From Aspidiotus rigidus (lineage: Eukaryota; Arthropoda; Insecta; Hemiptera; Diaspididae), in NCBI GenBank assembly GCA_035079385.1, contig JAVHKY010000025.1, positions 15,350,501 to 15,414,500 of the forward strand: a stretch of DNA of 64,000 bases, given 5' to 3'. This document shows, in pieces, positions 41,985 to 55,274 of the stretch. Under the pieces are notes generated by a model. That model worked only from the letters and a program-made list of their open reading frames with translations. It made no database searches and was not told where the DNA came from. Positions within the stretch are counted from its first letter, which is position 1. Each line of letters begins with the position of its first letter. The position numbers were made by a program, and so were the translations under genes.

Positions 41985-43318
41985 TGTTACAGTTAAAACC
42001 CGAAATCAGTAAATTCTAAAATTCACTAGTCAAAACTAGTTGCCACAAATGACTTTCGTCAGAACTAGTTTCGACTAGTTAACTCTAGAATTTACCATGA
42101 CCCTCAGCGTTAGAGCTAGTTTTAACTTGAATAATTTCAGGTAAAACTAGTTTTTACTAGTGAAAACTAGAATTGACTAGTAAAAAGTGAAATAGCGAAG
42201 AAATTATGATTGTCGGGGAACACTAGTTTTAACTAGTGAAAACAAGAAGGGTGAATCCAATCAGTAAAATGAATTTCTTCCCTAGTACAAATGTAATTGC
42301 ATTTTTATCAAGGGTGTTGGAGCAATTTTTTTAGAGGCCTCCGGAACGAATACAGAAAATGACTCTCCGACTCCGGTTGCCTCCAGTGGACACGTTTAGA
42401 GGCGTCTTCTGACCTCCAAAGTATGTCTCTGGAAATACCTCAAAATGCCTCCAGCGCAATTACTGAGATTGGAGAAAATGCCTCCGGAGGCACTGTCGAA
42501 GAAACCGAAGACGTCTTTGGAGACGCCTCCGGAGGCACTTGTAACGTTGATCAGTGTGACCAGATGTAGCATATTGGCCTACCAGTGTTGCCAGATGACA
42601 GATGATACTCACAAGGTGTATTTAAAACTTTGGCTTTTCTTCGAACCGAGCAGCGCTAACATCAAAGTGGCTGAATGAGGGTTCGAGGAATAAAATACTG
42701 TTGAAAAAAGTGCCTCCTAAAGGATCTTTGGAAGTACCTCCAAGCCTCTAGGTGGAAGCAAGGTACCTCCGGAGGCAAAATGTTCCAGCCTCCAACATCT
42801 TGGTTTAAATCCTCACCATCTTCGCCTCATTGGAGGCGGAGGCTAGGTGCCTCCAGAGACAAAATGCCTCCAGCCTCCAACACCCTTGAAGTTTTATTTT
42901 TCACAAAGCTTGTTTGTACTTGAATAGTGTGCGTCAATTAGTCACTGTTAGGTTTGCTCTTGTAACGTTTATAGACCGACGAATTCATATGATGTACGGT
43001 TTAATGTGTGAATTAAGGAAGAAAAATGTAGAACTTTTTCGTATATTTTATTCCAGTGTGAGCTACTTATCCTCAAAGTTGAGCAGAACTATCAAATATT
43101 TATCAATTTGGCCGAAGTATGTCTGGAAATACCATCACCTTTTGAACTCGAACAATTTCAATTCATTTCAGTTATAACTAGAATTTACTGATGAATTCAA
43201 ATAATTTTTTTACTCTAGAATTAATTAGTCAAAACTAGTTCTGACTAAAGTCATTTGTGGCAACTAGTTTTGACTAGTGAATTTTAGAATGTACTGATTT
43301 CGGGTTTTAACTGTAACA
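41985..43318. mobile_element. ACTAGT-family inverted-repeat transposon, copy B
   Basis: It has the same termini as copy A (TGTTACAGTTAAAAC inverted at the two ends) and the same AACTAGTTTT-rich subterminal arms. The interior carries the same CCTCCGGAGG-rich core but reversed relative to copy A, and is about 280 bp longer. The right flank is (TA)n and the left flank TATATA, again pointing to a TA-rich target. No transposase. Confidence 0.8.
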
Positions 43319-43738
43319 TATATATATATATATATATTTTTTTTTTTTTTATTAACAGGAATGTGTTTTATGGGGGGGCTCTTTGAGAAATTTGGCGTGC
43401 GCCGTCCAGCAAAAAACTTGGAAAAATTCCTATCATATATGGATCGAGAGTCAAAATGTTTTCCAGGTCCCTGTCCTATCATACATAGCTCGAGAGGAGA
43501 AATTTTTCCAAGTCACCTCCTATCATATATAGCTTGAGAATCGAATTTTTTTCAAGTCCCCCTTCTATCATATATTTAATTTGCCGTCGCCAAAATGGAC
43601 TTGGAAAAATTTTGCTTTTCTTCTTGAGCTATATAGTATGATAGGAGGGGAATGATAAGAGGGGGACTTTGATTTATCCATTTTGATTTATTTTATTTAT
43701 TTATATATTACTTATATTTTATCTATCCATCTATCTAT

Positions 43739-43774
<36 letters not shown>

Positions 43775-44000
43775 GCATTAATTTACTTATTTATTTTTAT
43801 TTAATTTGTTTATTAATTTCTTTGGTTATTCATTTACTTCTTTATTTTTTTCTCTCTCTCTTTCTATATTTCTTTATATGATAGGAAGGCAAGTCCCCTA
43901 CCATGTATATCTCGGAGGTCAAAATTTTAACATGGAAGTATTCTATGGGTTTTTTTTTTGAAAAATTAGAGGGCTCCGTGCGGACGGTGGACATTGAGCA
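43319..44000. repeat. TATCATATATAGCTCGAG-family block and (ATTT)n
   Basis: After (TA)n and a T-run comes ACAGGAATGTGTTTTATGGG, then repeated CTTGGAAAAATT and CCTATCATATATAGC words in both orientations to 43670. An (ATTT)n tract follows at about 43735-43775, then more of the family to about 43990. Confidence 0.6.
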
Positions 44001-44269
44001 AAAAAGAGAGATTGTCTGACGTATTCAAATGAATAAAGATCATATTTCATGTCTACTAATGAGTGACCTTATTTATATTTTAAGGCTATGCATGTTTTGT
44101 GATGAAATCATGGCCTATTTTGCGAAATTTTCTCATAGAGGCGCACGCCCCGTTCTTGGACTAATATAGAAGTCATCTGGTCCATGAGATGGATTTCAAG
44201 ATTCGTAAAGTCATAATCATCCATGACAGCTGCCTGTGACGTCATCAGCACTGCTCGGCTCGGTCTCTC

Positions 44270-44270
<1 letters not shown>
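44001..44270. other. Short stretch without recognised genes
   Basis: Nothing coding is seen; GTGACGTCATCAG near 44237 belongs to the TGACGTCA word group. Confidence 0.4.

Positions 44271-44271
<1 letters not shown>

Positions 44272-44318
<47 letters not shown>
44272..44318 (+). repeat. (CT)n microsatellite
   Basis: About 23 uninterrupted CT units. Confidence 0.95.
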
Positions 44319-44319
<1 letters not shown>

Positions 44320-44670
44320 TCGTAAGTCTCCCAACAGTTTCTATTATACTAAGCGGCGTACTAGGCCTAATAGTAGAATTGGTCGAGTCTCCCTCATTCT
44401 AGGCCTCCGGGTCACGGCTGATGACGTCATACTTGCGGATCTCAGAATTGGGTACTACTCCTTAGTCTCCATTTTAATTCGCTATACAGTATACTAAACT
44501 ATACTAAATCTACTCTTAGCGAATGGGATGGACTCCTAGCCTCCATAAAATTAGGCTCATAAATTTCAAAGTCAGGTTTGGGATCACGGTGGATGACGTC
44601 ATAGTTGAAGGGGCGAAGAAGATTACAGTCGTATACGAGTACGAGAATTGGTCTTGAGTAGGGATTGATA

Positions 44671-44774
44671 ATGGAGTAGCACTCAAAAGTATTCTAGTAA
44701 GCTAACTAATGGAGCAGAACAGATGGAGTAGCACTCAAAAGTATTCTAGTAAGCTAACTAATGGAGCAGAACAG
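44671..44774 (+). repeat. Two perfect 52-bp tandem copies
   Basis: ATGGAGTAGCACTCAAAAGT starts at 44671 and again at 44723, with the rest of the 52-bp unit unchanged. The identity points to a very recent duplication. Confidence 0.9.
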
Positions 44775-47157
44775 AACACTCAAGATCCTTTTGACATCCA
44801 GCGTTTTACTTCCATTTCATCATACTCACAAAATAAGTTCCAATGCTTAAAAGTTCCGAGCTCAACCTTCTCTAGATCCGCCTTTACAGAGAGGTCCATA
44901 GCTTCATAATTCTTCAAGTCTCTCCTCTATAAAGTATCGGAACTTGAAATTTTTCCACTTTTGGAACACAATTGTTACCGTCACAACCATAAATCAAGTT
45001 GACTTACAAGATCAGGTGGCGCTTAACCTCTTTCCAATAGCTGAAGTGACGCACCATTCTCAATTCTAGCACTCCAATTTCTCATATTTGTTTTTGTTTC
45101 ATAAAATATGTTGGCGTAATTTATCAGAAAAATGTTCATGTCCGTGAGAAAACTCAATTCGCCCCGCTACAAAGAATGCGGCAAATGAAGAACTTCATAA
45201 GGAGACCGATGAGGAAAAGACAAGATGAATGAGTTTCCCTATCACGAGTTTTTTTTTTTTTGCCGTCGCATGTAACGGTTTGTCTATAAGATTTGAAAAC
45301 TAAGTATCTCTTCGGCGTAAGAAAATTATGTATTTCTTCCGAAATATTCGAAGTATCTGATCTGATGAAGAAGAATGCGGCTCTCGGTTTTGACAATTTA
45401 TTGTACTGTATCGTCATTATCGTCATTATTATTTAGTATCGTTGTTGTTCCTGGAGTATTTTTGTACGTCTTCCAGCCTGAGATTACCGTTATTCGTGGA
45501 CGTAATCGCTGGAACTAATGACACGCCGCGCCGTACAGCATATATTTTGATCTACGCGACAATTTTGCATACTCGCTGGTGGCTCGTAATAAATCAATTA
45601 TCTAATTTCGAATTTTTCCGAGTCCTGTTATAATATTGTTTAGAATCGCTGCCAGCAAGTTGATCTAACGTGTCAATACGTGTGCAGACGCATATACTAG
45701 CTAGTATATTAGAATATTGACTATACGACGACGTCCACGAGTTCGACCAGGGCAACTACGTCAGCGTCAGTGATCCGCGAGTTGACTTAATATCTTGTAT
45801 TTAAGTTGTACCGTATGTACGTATTTTATCCAGTTCAGATGTTGATGTTGATACGAAACCGATACTACGAACTGGTCTATGTCGGATGTCGTATACTCCG
45901 GACTTGCTCGTACACTACGCGTAGGTGTCGAATAACAATTTACTATAAGAGAAAAATTAATGATAAAATATATAAATGCATAGATGTGTAGACGCTCTCT
46001 TTGAAATGTTTCTCGCGTGGGTCGTACAAAGCTACATCAACTGGTTACATAATGATACGACTTCCAAGACGGTGAATGAACGTCTACAAGAACTGACGGT
46101 ACAGAGTACGATATTGAGACTATACAGAACTGTACGGTCGTGCACTTCAGCATGCGTACACTCCGGTAAGAGCAATACTCCAGTGTATTGTTACTATCTG
46201 GCCGTCTTGCTCATGGATACGATTTAAACTGCCCTCGGAGCAAAAACAATATCCGTTTCACTCAATGATAAAATGTAATAACAAAGGTACCGCGGACTCG
46301 CGCAGGTTTACCGTCCGTACGAGTGTTTTTAAAATACATTCACCCACAGAAGAGGTTCTAGGCTTTCTTCGCTCTACTTTTGTAATGATAACGTATTATA
46401 GCCCACCAAAATAGAGAGAAAAAGTCCCGACTAGACGGATTCGAGTTCCGCGTGGCTCGAGTAGTCGTACACCTGTAATGTCTTCACCTATCTAGACACT
46501 CTTGTCTTTTAGTTTCATTATGGTAAGCGAGACGATGGAGTGATGGGTTTTCTGTTGATATATCACGATACTACAGGTCCGCCTGCTGACAATACCTTGT
46601 TACATCACTGAGTCAAATTCAATTCTGATTTGACATTTAGCAGCGGTTCGATAGTGATTGTTATACAGGAAAAAGGAAGCGGATCTAGTTCAAATATTGG
46701 CAAATGGAAGTAAGAATAGGAAATTCGTTTATTGTTGCGCAAGATGTCTACCTGTCATGAAAGTTGGCATAAAGTCGTAGATTTGGGTAGATTTAAATAT
46801 CACTCTGGAATAAGATAATGTTTTATACGGAGAAGTATATTAGACTAGATTATCATGGTAGTGCTTATGGTCTTCTTTGATGGAAATATCTGATGTCTAC
46901 GCTGGAAGTGAGAGAAATTTTCGTTAAGAAGGTTACGGGGAAATAACACATGAACGAATCTCGACAAATTTTCAATAGTAATGCCACTGAAAGATCGCCC
47001 AAGAAGCTATAGTAGCTTTATGAGACAGAAAATTCAAAAGGTTGTTGTACCTCTTTTCACTAAGGCAGCAGAAACGACAAAACACGTAGCCTTTGCTGGA
47101 AAGAAATTAATATAGAACCATACGTGAGCAAAGATGTTTTTTTTTTATATTCTATTA
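44775..47157. other. Stretch without recognised genes
   Basis: From about 45100 to 46400 the DNA looks single-copy and is richer in CpG than its surroundings, as around genes, but none of the ORFs resembles a known protein. It may be intron or regulatory DNA. Confidence 0.4.
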
Positions 47158-47660
47158 CCAGAGCCCGGATTTTTCGACACTAAAAATTAAAAGTTTCTGC
47201 ACTTAATGTAGCATTTTCGGCATTATTCGGCATTTAAAAGAAAAAAACATGCGTTTTCAGTGCTTTTACAAATTCACGATCAGAATTATTCAATCTTAAC
47301 GACCAAAATAAACGATTTTTTGGGATTAAACTCGCCAATAATAAAATCCTAGCAATTTTTCAATCAAAATTCTTAATTACAGTATTCGACTTTGAAGTAA
47401 AATAATATTTTCAAAAAAAAACTTCCCAATTTTCAGCAAAATTAAGCAAATTTTGTCTGAAATTTTATAATTTGAGACGATATTTAACAAAATGGTCTTT
47501 TTCGGCCTTATTTGGCTTGAAACCCCGTTTTCGTCAATTTTCGACAAAATGAATTTTTTTCCCTAGCGTCTACTAGCCCCAATACGTACTTTTATATCAT
47601 TTTCATACCTTTCGGACGCAATAGAACGATTCGGCAAATTCCGAGGAATCCGGGCTCTGG
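47158..47660. mobile_element. MITE of 503 bp flanked by TA
   Basis: The ends CCAGAGCCCGGATT and AATCCGGGCTCTGG are inverted copies, bounded on both sides by TA. That suggests a Tc1/mariner-type target duplication. If the ends are read as CAGAGCCCGG, a hAT origin is also possible, but the flanking octamers do not match. The interior is AT-rich and non-coding. Confidence 0.7.
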
Positions 47661-47662
47661 TA

Positions 47663-49878
47663 TGTTACCCATCTGAGGCCCAAAAAGGACGGGAGTGAAG
47701 AAGAAGTCAAAACGATATCTTCGTAACACTCGTAAATGGAAAACGTTCGTATCTTAAAGTTTCTTCTTGGTTCTTGCTGACGATAATTTTTTTACGACAG
47801 ATAGCGATATTCTTGAAAACGGGGACTTGATGACTGAAAAAACGGGGCCGCCGCGCCGGTCTAAAGAAACGCCAGTGCTTATAAGTTGTGCAAAAGTCGA
47901 TCTAATCAGTATTCGTGCTAAACAAAAACCTTCTGCCAAAGTTCAAAAAGAAGTCAAGTTTTATGCTTAGTAATTTCTTTAAAACAAAGGAATCCCCTAT
48001 TGGAAGTCCCTACTGGCGGCAAGGTAATTCAAGATAAGAAATATGACGTCATTGTCTTTGAGGTCGAAGCTATTAGACTCGATAGCTCCTACCTTCAATA
48101 GGGATTGGGTATGCGAAGTCAGGGTCATCATTGGACTCACTAAGAGAGCTTCCTAGCCTTTCGCAATATTTAGGTCGCGTTCCAAGTTGATCCCTATAAT
48201 AGTATAGATCAATGCCATTAGGCTCAGTACCACAATCCATCTACGAGTATGATATGATGGTCAATCAAGATGTCAGGGGAACGACGTCGAAGGTCTTTTG
48301 ATAGTGATCATTTAACTCACGAGAGGGAGACAAATCTAGCTCTCTCCCTTCCAATCCCGTTGCAAGTTAGTCTTCAATGCAGGCAAGTCAAGGTCAATCG
48401 AAATTGGGCACGTGAAGTCAATGTCCTTCAGGTCGAGATAATTCCTCCTACCTGTTCCGTTAGAAGTGCCTCTACCTCATTCAAGAATCGCTATACAACA
48501 GAGCTTTAGCCCACTGCTCGAGCCTTCCACAAGGAACCAGTTTTTTTGACATATTTCATATCTTACCTGAAGTTTCCCCAATCGTAGCCTTCAATTCCAA
48601 ATCATCCCTGCGAATTATCCCCCTCCAAAGAACATGTCGTTCCAGAAGTTTCTTAAATCCGAGCCTCTAATTCAAAATTTGCGGGTTTAGACCACCCTCA
48701 CGAGTCGCCCCCGTTCTATGGGTCGAATTTGTTTTAGTAATGAGGTTTATAGGTGTATTGAGGAAACCACTATTAAAACAAACGCACTATCACTCAACCT
48801 CTAGGGTAGTGTGGAACTGAATTGAGCAAATACCAATTTTCTAAAATCTTCTATCATATTATTATGACTAGAATTCAAATTTTTCAAGTCCTTCCTATCA
48901 TATGGAGAAAGATATAAAAGAAAAACAAAATAAATAATTAAACGAATAACTAAATAAAAATATTAAATTAATTAAATTTATAAGTAAATAAATAAATAAA
49001 ATAAATAAATCCAAGTCCCCTTCTTATCATCCCCCTCCTATTATATTATATAGCTCAAGAAAAGAAGCAAAATTTATCAATTCGATCTCTGGGGTAGTGT
49101 GGAACTGAAATTAGATAACACTAATTTTCCAAAATCCCATTCTATCATACATTTTGACAAGAATTCAAAATGTCCCTTCCTTAATATTCATGACTTGAAG
49201 AACAAAATTGTTTCAAGTTCTTTTATCATAATATGAAGAAAAAAAGGAACAAACATACATACATACATACAAACAAACAAACAAACAAATGAATAAAAAT
49301 AAATAAATAAGTAAATATGTAAATGAATAAATAAAATATAAATAAATGAACGAGTAAATAAATAAATAAATGAATAAATAAATAAGTAAATAAATAAATA
49401 AATGAATAAACATATAAATAAATAAATAAATATATAAATAAATAAATAAATAAATCGATAAATAGAATAAATAATGATAAATTAATTGATAAAGAAGCAA
49501 CATTTTTCTGAATCCATTTTGGCTGGACGTCGGACGGAAAATTTTTCAAAAAAAAAAAAACTCCACAGAACAGGTTTTCCGTTAAAATACAACTCGAAGA
49601 AGGGCGCGATGTCATTAAAGTACTTGGGTGGATGGAAGGAGGTAGAGGAGGAGTTTAAAAGAATTAGAAGCACGAGGACATGACATAATCAGGATCAAAC
49701 ATCACTTACAGTCTTTAAAGACGAGCAAATTCTTAAGAGAAGAGTGTGACGTCATCAGGGATTGATTTTTAGTTCAAATCCTTATAATTATGGGAATGAT
49801 TCGCAAGAATCAGAGCGATAATTTCAAGAAAAATTATGATATTTGAATGGAAGAAAGGCTTTCATAAATTCAAAGGAC
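47663..49878. other. Gene-free stretch with microsatellites
   Basis: TATCATA-type words (48890, 49025-49070), (AAAT)n-like tracts at about 48945-49015 and 49290-49465, and (CATA)n/(CAAA)n at 49252-49290. The long ORFs on the - strand at 49213-49615 are translations of the tetranucleotide repeat and are not genes. Confidence 0.6.
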
Positions 49879-51580
49879 GTTTTTTTCCCCCCCTTTATTT
49901 TTACAAGCTTTTAAGCTACACTTTGGGCTATCAGCTTGATATATTACAGTAAAGTTAAGATACAGTCATCTTAAAGGCTAATTTTACTTTAATTTTATAG
50001 ATAGTTACATGTTTTAGAGTAGAGAGAAAAATTCGGCTGAGGTTAGGTATTGTATGAGTTCTGTGTATGAGGTGTCATTTTTGAGTGCTTGTATTCTAGA
50101 GTGGGGTATGTTTAGTGAGTTTCGTAAAGTTGTAAGTTCAGGGCATGTAAAAATAGGGTTTATGTCTATTGTATTGAAGAGACATTTTGGGCAGTTGGGT
50201 GGTTGTGAACGTGAAAGAAGGTGTGAGTGGGTGAGTCGGGTGTGTCCTATTCTGAGGCGGGTTAGAACGCATGTTACTTTTCTAGATGATCTGCAAGTTG
50301 TGAGTTTGAGAGGGTTAGCCTTTATAGGGAGGAATTTGTTTTCAAGTTGGTTAGACCATAGGTAAGACCATTTTCCAAGTATTTTGGGGCAGTGGTGGTT
50401 TTTGACATCAGACGCTGGAATTTTCCATGACAGGGTCACGGTGTTGAAACCGGTTGAGTTTTTGGCTGCTTTGTCTACTACATATATCGCTTTGTGTTAG
50501 TCCGATGTGTGAAGGAATCCACACCAGAGTTACGGATGATGTAGCTTGTGTTATGATGTTGATGATGGTGTGGATTCTTTGAATGAAGGGGTTTTGCGAG
50601 AAGATATTTTGGATGGCTGAGAATGATGATAACGAGTCTGTAATTATGAGATAATGTTTATTTTGAGTGAAAGGGGATATTTTTTCCAGACATTTGAGAA
50701 TCGCGAAAAGTTCTGCAGTGTATACTGAAGCTGTGTTTCGTATTCGAAAACTGAAGAGAGAATTATTGATTGAGAAGGCTAGCCCAGTTTTATTGTGACG
50801 TTTTGAACCGTCTGTAAAACAAAGGATGTGTGAGTGGTGGTTTTTTAGAAAATTTTCAATTTTTGTTTGGGAGTGGAAGGTGAGAATTTGGTTAATTTGT
50901 CTTGGAAATTAGCTGAGTGTAGTACCCATGGAGGGATGGAGTTGAAGATGGGAAGTAGAGGGTTGAAGGTGAATTTTTGTTCGTTACTTCGTTCCAGGTT
51001 GAGTTTCATGTGTTTTGTGGTGTCCAAAGAGAAATTTTCTATGTTTTTAAGGAGGAAAAAAATGGTCGAAAGTCGGTGTGTTTGTGTTCAAGGATATGTT
51101 GGTCAGAGAAGAGGTCGTAAGGTTTTGTCTGCGATATTCGAGAGGGGGTTCGCTAGCTTCAGCGCACAGGCTGAGGCTAGGGCTTGTTCGGAAAGCACCT
51201 AGCGCAAGGCGGAGAGATAAGTTTCGGATTGGGTCTAAAGTTGAGAGAGCTGGTTTCTTTGCAAGTCCATAAATTGGGGCCTCGTAGTCAAGCTTTGAGT
51301 GGATTAGGCTGCGGTATAATTGTAATAAAATTTTACTGTTGCATCCTGTACTACGATGCGCGAGATATTTGAGGACATTCAGAGTGCGATTACATTTTCT
51401 GTAAGGTATTTAATATGTGGTATCCAGGTTGAAGTTTGATCGAATATGAGGCCGAGAAATTTTGTTGTATTAAGGATGAAAATTGGTTTTTTGTTGAGTG
51501 TGAGGGGAGCTGTGGCGCCTGAAAAACGAAAACCGTTTTCTGATGCCCACTTTGATAGGTTGTTGAGCTTCAAAGTACGT
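49879..51580 (-). pseudogene. 5'-truncated non-LTR retrotransposon: RT C-terminus and RNase H
   Basis: Read on the - strand from 51573: LSKWASENGFRFS and TTKFLGLIFDQTSTWIPHIK (end of the reverse transcriptase domain), then after a frameshift LDYEAPIYGLA and LRLALGAFRTSP. From about 50740, YTAELFAILKCLEKI, ITDSLSSFSAIQNI and VWIPSHIGL form an RNase H domain with its YTAE, TDS and WIPSHIG motifs. The final part, LTRLRIGHTRLTHSHLL then CPKC, ends at a stop at 50014. AATAAA and an A-run on the - strand follow near 49895-49880, marking the 3' end. An RNase H after RT is usual in I/R1/Loa-type elements. Endonuclease, ORF1 and most of RT are missing, so it is a dead 5' truncation. Confidence 0.8.
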
Positions 51581-54130
51581 AGAAAAAAAAGAAAAGTAAT
51601 TCACGATAGATGATAATATAAGGCAGCGGAGATGGTGGTTCTTCGCTGCCATTGAAGGACATGCTATGGCCACTAGATGTATGTCGAAATCTTAGTTCTA
51701 TCAAGCCTCGCTGGTTGAGAGTGGCTCTAAATATTCAGTTGTGTGAAGCGAAACGGCTACTGATGGACTCCTGATAGAGTAGTTAGATGAGGAAAATCGA
51801 TGTTCTTACAGTACTTCCAAGCTGAACATAAACTTCATACAGTTGTGTACGAATACAAAGATGCTAGGACTTGTGCCTTTCCAAAGAGAAATTAGGGTTC
51901 TTGAACCAGTCGTCTCCAACATAAGAAGTTCCAGATTATTCTAGTGAGCGCCTCCTGACGAAGTCGTATGATCGCGCCGCGCGATGATGACGTTTACAAA
52001 ACGACCGAAACGATCGACTCGACGAAAATTCTTTCAATTCCGAAGAAACAGAAGGCTACAAAACGTGCGAGTATAAACAACACTCGTCGAAATAGGCGCT
52101 ATTGATTCGAGCACGGTGTGTCATATCGGGACACGTGACAAGCTAGCATAGCGAAAAGCGTGGTTCAACTCATTGAAAGCAAAATGATTAGAGAAGGTGA
52201 AACAAAAGGAAGTTATTTCTGCTATGTCGATCACACAGTTTGACCCAGAAAATGATTTCATTCACCAAAATCTACGGTAACGATTATATTTTTATACACG
52301 ACGCTGTCGTTGCGGCATTTATTTTTCTAATTTTATCATCGCATCATTGTGATGCACAGAGGTCACGGAATATAATATGCGCCTTCCAGTCAGCGGTCTC
52401 TCGCGTAGTAATTTTTCAAAACAAAAGATCGCTCGTCTTCCTCCTTAGGTTTCTTTCATCTCGACGAGCACACGTTCGGATGCTGTTATTTTTCCGACGG
52501 CAACGTTCGCCACTCGGGGCCTTATGCGTGCGCTCGCACTCATTCAGTCTCGCAGGCGTAAACCAGTTAAGTGTGTAATATTTTGTAATGATAACTCCAG
52601 AAAGGAGTAACGGGTTTGGAGGAGGCGGTCGAAGAAATTAATGTATGCTAAAAGTTCGTAAATTTTATTACATATTGTGTAAAACCGCTTTCTTTGTCTC
52701 CTTCCCTTCTTGGCATTGAAGTGCAGTTCACGATGCACTATTGAAATAAATCACCGAAAGAAAATCATTTTTTATTACCATTCCAGTATATATATAGATG
52801 GTATCTTTCGAGGAAGCTCTTTTTGTTTTCTTCTTTCTCAACTTTTATGAAGAAAAAAAAAAAAGTACATCTACGTATTGCGAGGGGACGTAATGAAATG
52901 TTTACACGATGTCGGACAATGACAGCGACTACTACGCGAAACTAGTTGCAGCATGCGCATGTATATGTTATAAATATGTTTAATTTAGACTGTAGCGTGA
53001 CTTTACCTACCGTAGAATGTTAATAGATCGTGTGCTGGAGTTCGTACTAGACATGTCAGTGTGAGGCTATTTGTAAAACGTTCTAAGTAAAAGCGACATC
53101 TGTGCTCGGTTAGGTTTTTTTTTTTTCTCATCTTTTTGTTTAACTTAGGTCTAAAGAGATTCTTCTCCTCTTCCGTTCATTCTTCTTTTCCAGCTAAATA
53201 TCTTGCCGTACACTCTCGCGAGCATTCTTTATCTTCCCGAATACATAACAAACTAGATACCATACAAGATGCTGTAAATGCGCCGCATAATAAGTATGTC
53301 ACAACTTATATTGTGTAGAAGCTGATGGTCTGTTTTTTCTTTTTCTCCATTGTCCGAGAAAGAGTTTTTGAACTTGCGTTTGGTAATTTATGTAATTTCT
53401 CAAAAGTAAGATGTAACAAATTATCGTACCGAAACCGGTTGAAGGGGCTGAATGAAACTTTGAGAGATTCGAATGAAAACAAGAACCCACGGGGCGAGAC
53501 ATGGAAGAAGAGAAATTTCGACGGTGATGTCTAGGTCGACGCATCACAAAATCCCCTCTAGCTGTACGCTGAGTCATGAACTACAGCAACAAACTTACGA
53601 ATCGATCCATTTCTCGTTTAGAAACTTGATATAGTCATCTCATTAAGTCTGGAGGATATTCGAAATTCGGACCATACAAAGTACGAGTATAATCGTTTCA
53701 TCATTCATTCGTGCATCGATTGCGTTCGTTTGTGGGAAATTGTAGTACGGGAAATTATAGTAAAATCAGACAAAATTTTGACGAGCGTCGACTTACAGGG
53801 GGGGGGGGGGGGGTATTTAGGCAACCGAGAGGAATGATTGTGGAAGAATTAATGAGCTTGTCCGCCGCAGACGGCGATATTGAGCAAGAAAAAGAGGGTT
53901 CATCGGTGTAAAAAGATGAATTTTCAGGTCGCAGGCCCATATATGACGTCGTAAAATATCGAACGTTTATGACCTACACTCGTTTATATCGTTCTGCACG
54001 ATGGAGAAAGAGACCACCCAAGCGATGACTGTCCGAGTTTGCACGAACGAATTGAAAGTACAGGCACATTAGAACAGGCGATATTATAATTTTGGCAATC
54101 AAAATCACTCGCTTTCATCCGCATCCGAAG
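51581..54130. other. Stretch without recognised genes
   Basis: Mostly single-copy and CpG-containing, with a 16-base G run at 53798-53813. Short ORFs on both strands (for instance 52240-52578) show no family motif. It may be intergenic or intronic DNA of a gene outside the window. Confidence 0.4.

Positions 54131-54211
<81 letters not shown>
54131..54211 (+). repeat. (TG)n microsatellite, about 40 units
   Basis: Uninterrupted TG for about 80 bases. Apparent ORFs of alternating Cys-Val or His-Thr across it are artefacts. Confidence 0.97.
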
Positions 54212-54212
<1 letters not shown>

Positions 54213-54699
54213 TAAACACGAAGCGCGTACTGAAGCTGCTTTTTCTGACCCGTCAATTTAAAGGAGTTCGAGAAAGTATTATCATGTATAAGTGTGAGAA
54301 ATTGGTGATTCATCATGATTATGGGCCTTATCGATGTATAAACAAGATTCAAAACAAATCTTCTGATTGGAGAGAAGTAATTGAAAGTATAAAAGATGTG
54401 CGTGAGCTATTGAGTTGAAAGTCTTTCTGTAAAGTGAGACGGTTACGGCCAGCTCGCTATCGCTGAAATCGTCTTGGATGATTTTTAGCGGTCTGACCTC
54501 TCTCTCGAAACGAGATGTTTATTGTTGTTCACCATAACGAGATCGAATTTAGAGAAATGAAGAAAGCAGAATGAAGTCAAAGGTTGAAAAGGATGGGTTT
54601 TTTTCCTGTAGTCCGAATCTATCCGCGAGAATATAGAAATAACCAAGATTCTACCGAGCCAAGGCTAGGGATCTTACATTTCGGTCTTGTTCTATAAAA
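54212..54699. other. Stretch without recognised genes
   Basis: No recognised motif; a short frame continues from the microsatellite to 54418 without family resemblance. Confidence 0.35.
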
Positions 54700-55000
54700 A
54701 AGAATGTAGGAGAACAAGTCTGAAAGTATTTTTTGAGTAATGACCCGAAATATGCCAAAAATTGGCCGATATGCCATCGTTTTCAAAGTTAGAGTTCATG
54801 AAGTCCCTCATTTTGAAACTTTGTCGGGTCAATCAAGTATTTTTTTTTCGGAGTCAACGTCAAATTTCGGTTTTAAATCGAGCACAATTTGAAAGTTGAA
54901 GTATACTTTTTCATCTTCGAGAATCTTGGGAAATTTGTGAAAGTTCGGTTTAGGTTCAAATAATGTATATCGTAGATAAAACTGAGTTGCAACTTTTGTA
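54700..55000. repeat. Dispersed repeat related to 63668-63962
   Basis: ATGCCAAAAATTGGCCGATA, TTTCGGAGTCAACGTCAAATT and AATTTGAAAGTTGAA resemble GTGCCAAAAATTGATCAATT, GATTCCGAAAAAA and GATTTGAAAGTGAAATTTAA near 63700-63810. The similarity is partial, so two old copies of one family are likely. Confidence 0.45.
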
Positions 55001-55208
55001 TGATATTCAAAGTATGCATCTAACGTTTCACGTTTTTGTATAAGATACTTTTATTATTATTCAAGTCTAGCATACTGTAAGAGTCTAAGTCATTTCCAAC
55101 TCAGGGACTCACTCGTGGTAGTCTTAGTATAAGTCTAGCTAACTCATTCACTTTCTTTCTTTTAGGCTGACTGGCTCTCAGAGTATATATGAGGTGGAAT
55201 AAGGAAAT

Positions 55209-55274
55209 AGGGTGAAGGACCAAAAATTCATTTTTCCGTTCAGGGTGAAGGACCAAAAATTCATTTTTCCGTTC
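55209..55274 (+). repeat. Two perfect 33-bp tandem copies
   Basis: AGGGTGAAGGACCAAAAATT starts at 55209 and 55242. The unit is a multiple of three and is repeated exactly. Confidence 0.9.

Noticed and set aside
49213..49615. Tyr/Leu/Ile-rich membrane-protein-like ORFs
   Set aside because: They are translations of an (AAAT)n-type microsatellite in two overlapping frames.
52240..52578. 112-codon ORF with a possible signal peptide
   Set aside because: A hydrophobic stretch near the start is followed by Arg-rich sequence without motifs; no splice or promoter support.
53984..54418. ORFs with long His-Thr or Cys-Val runs
   Set aside because: These are translations of the (TG)n microsatellite.
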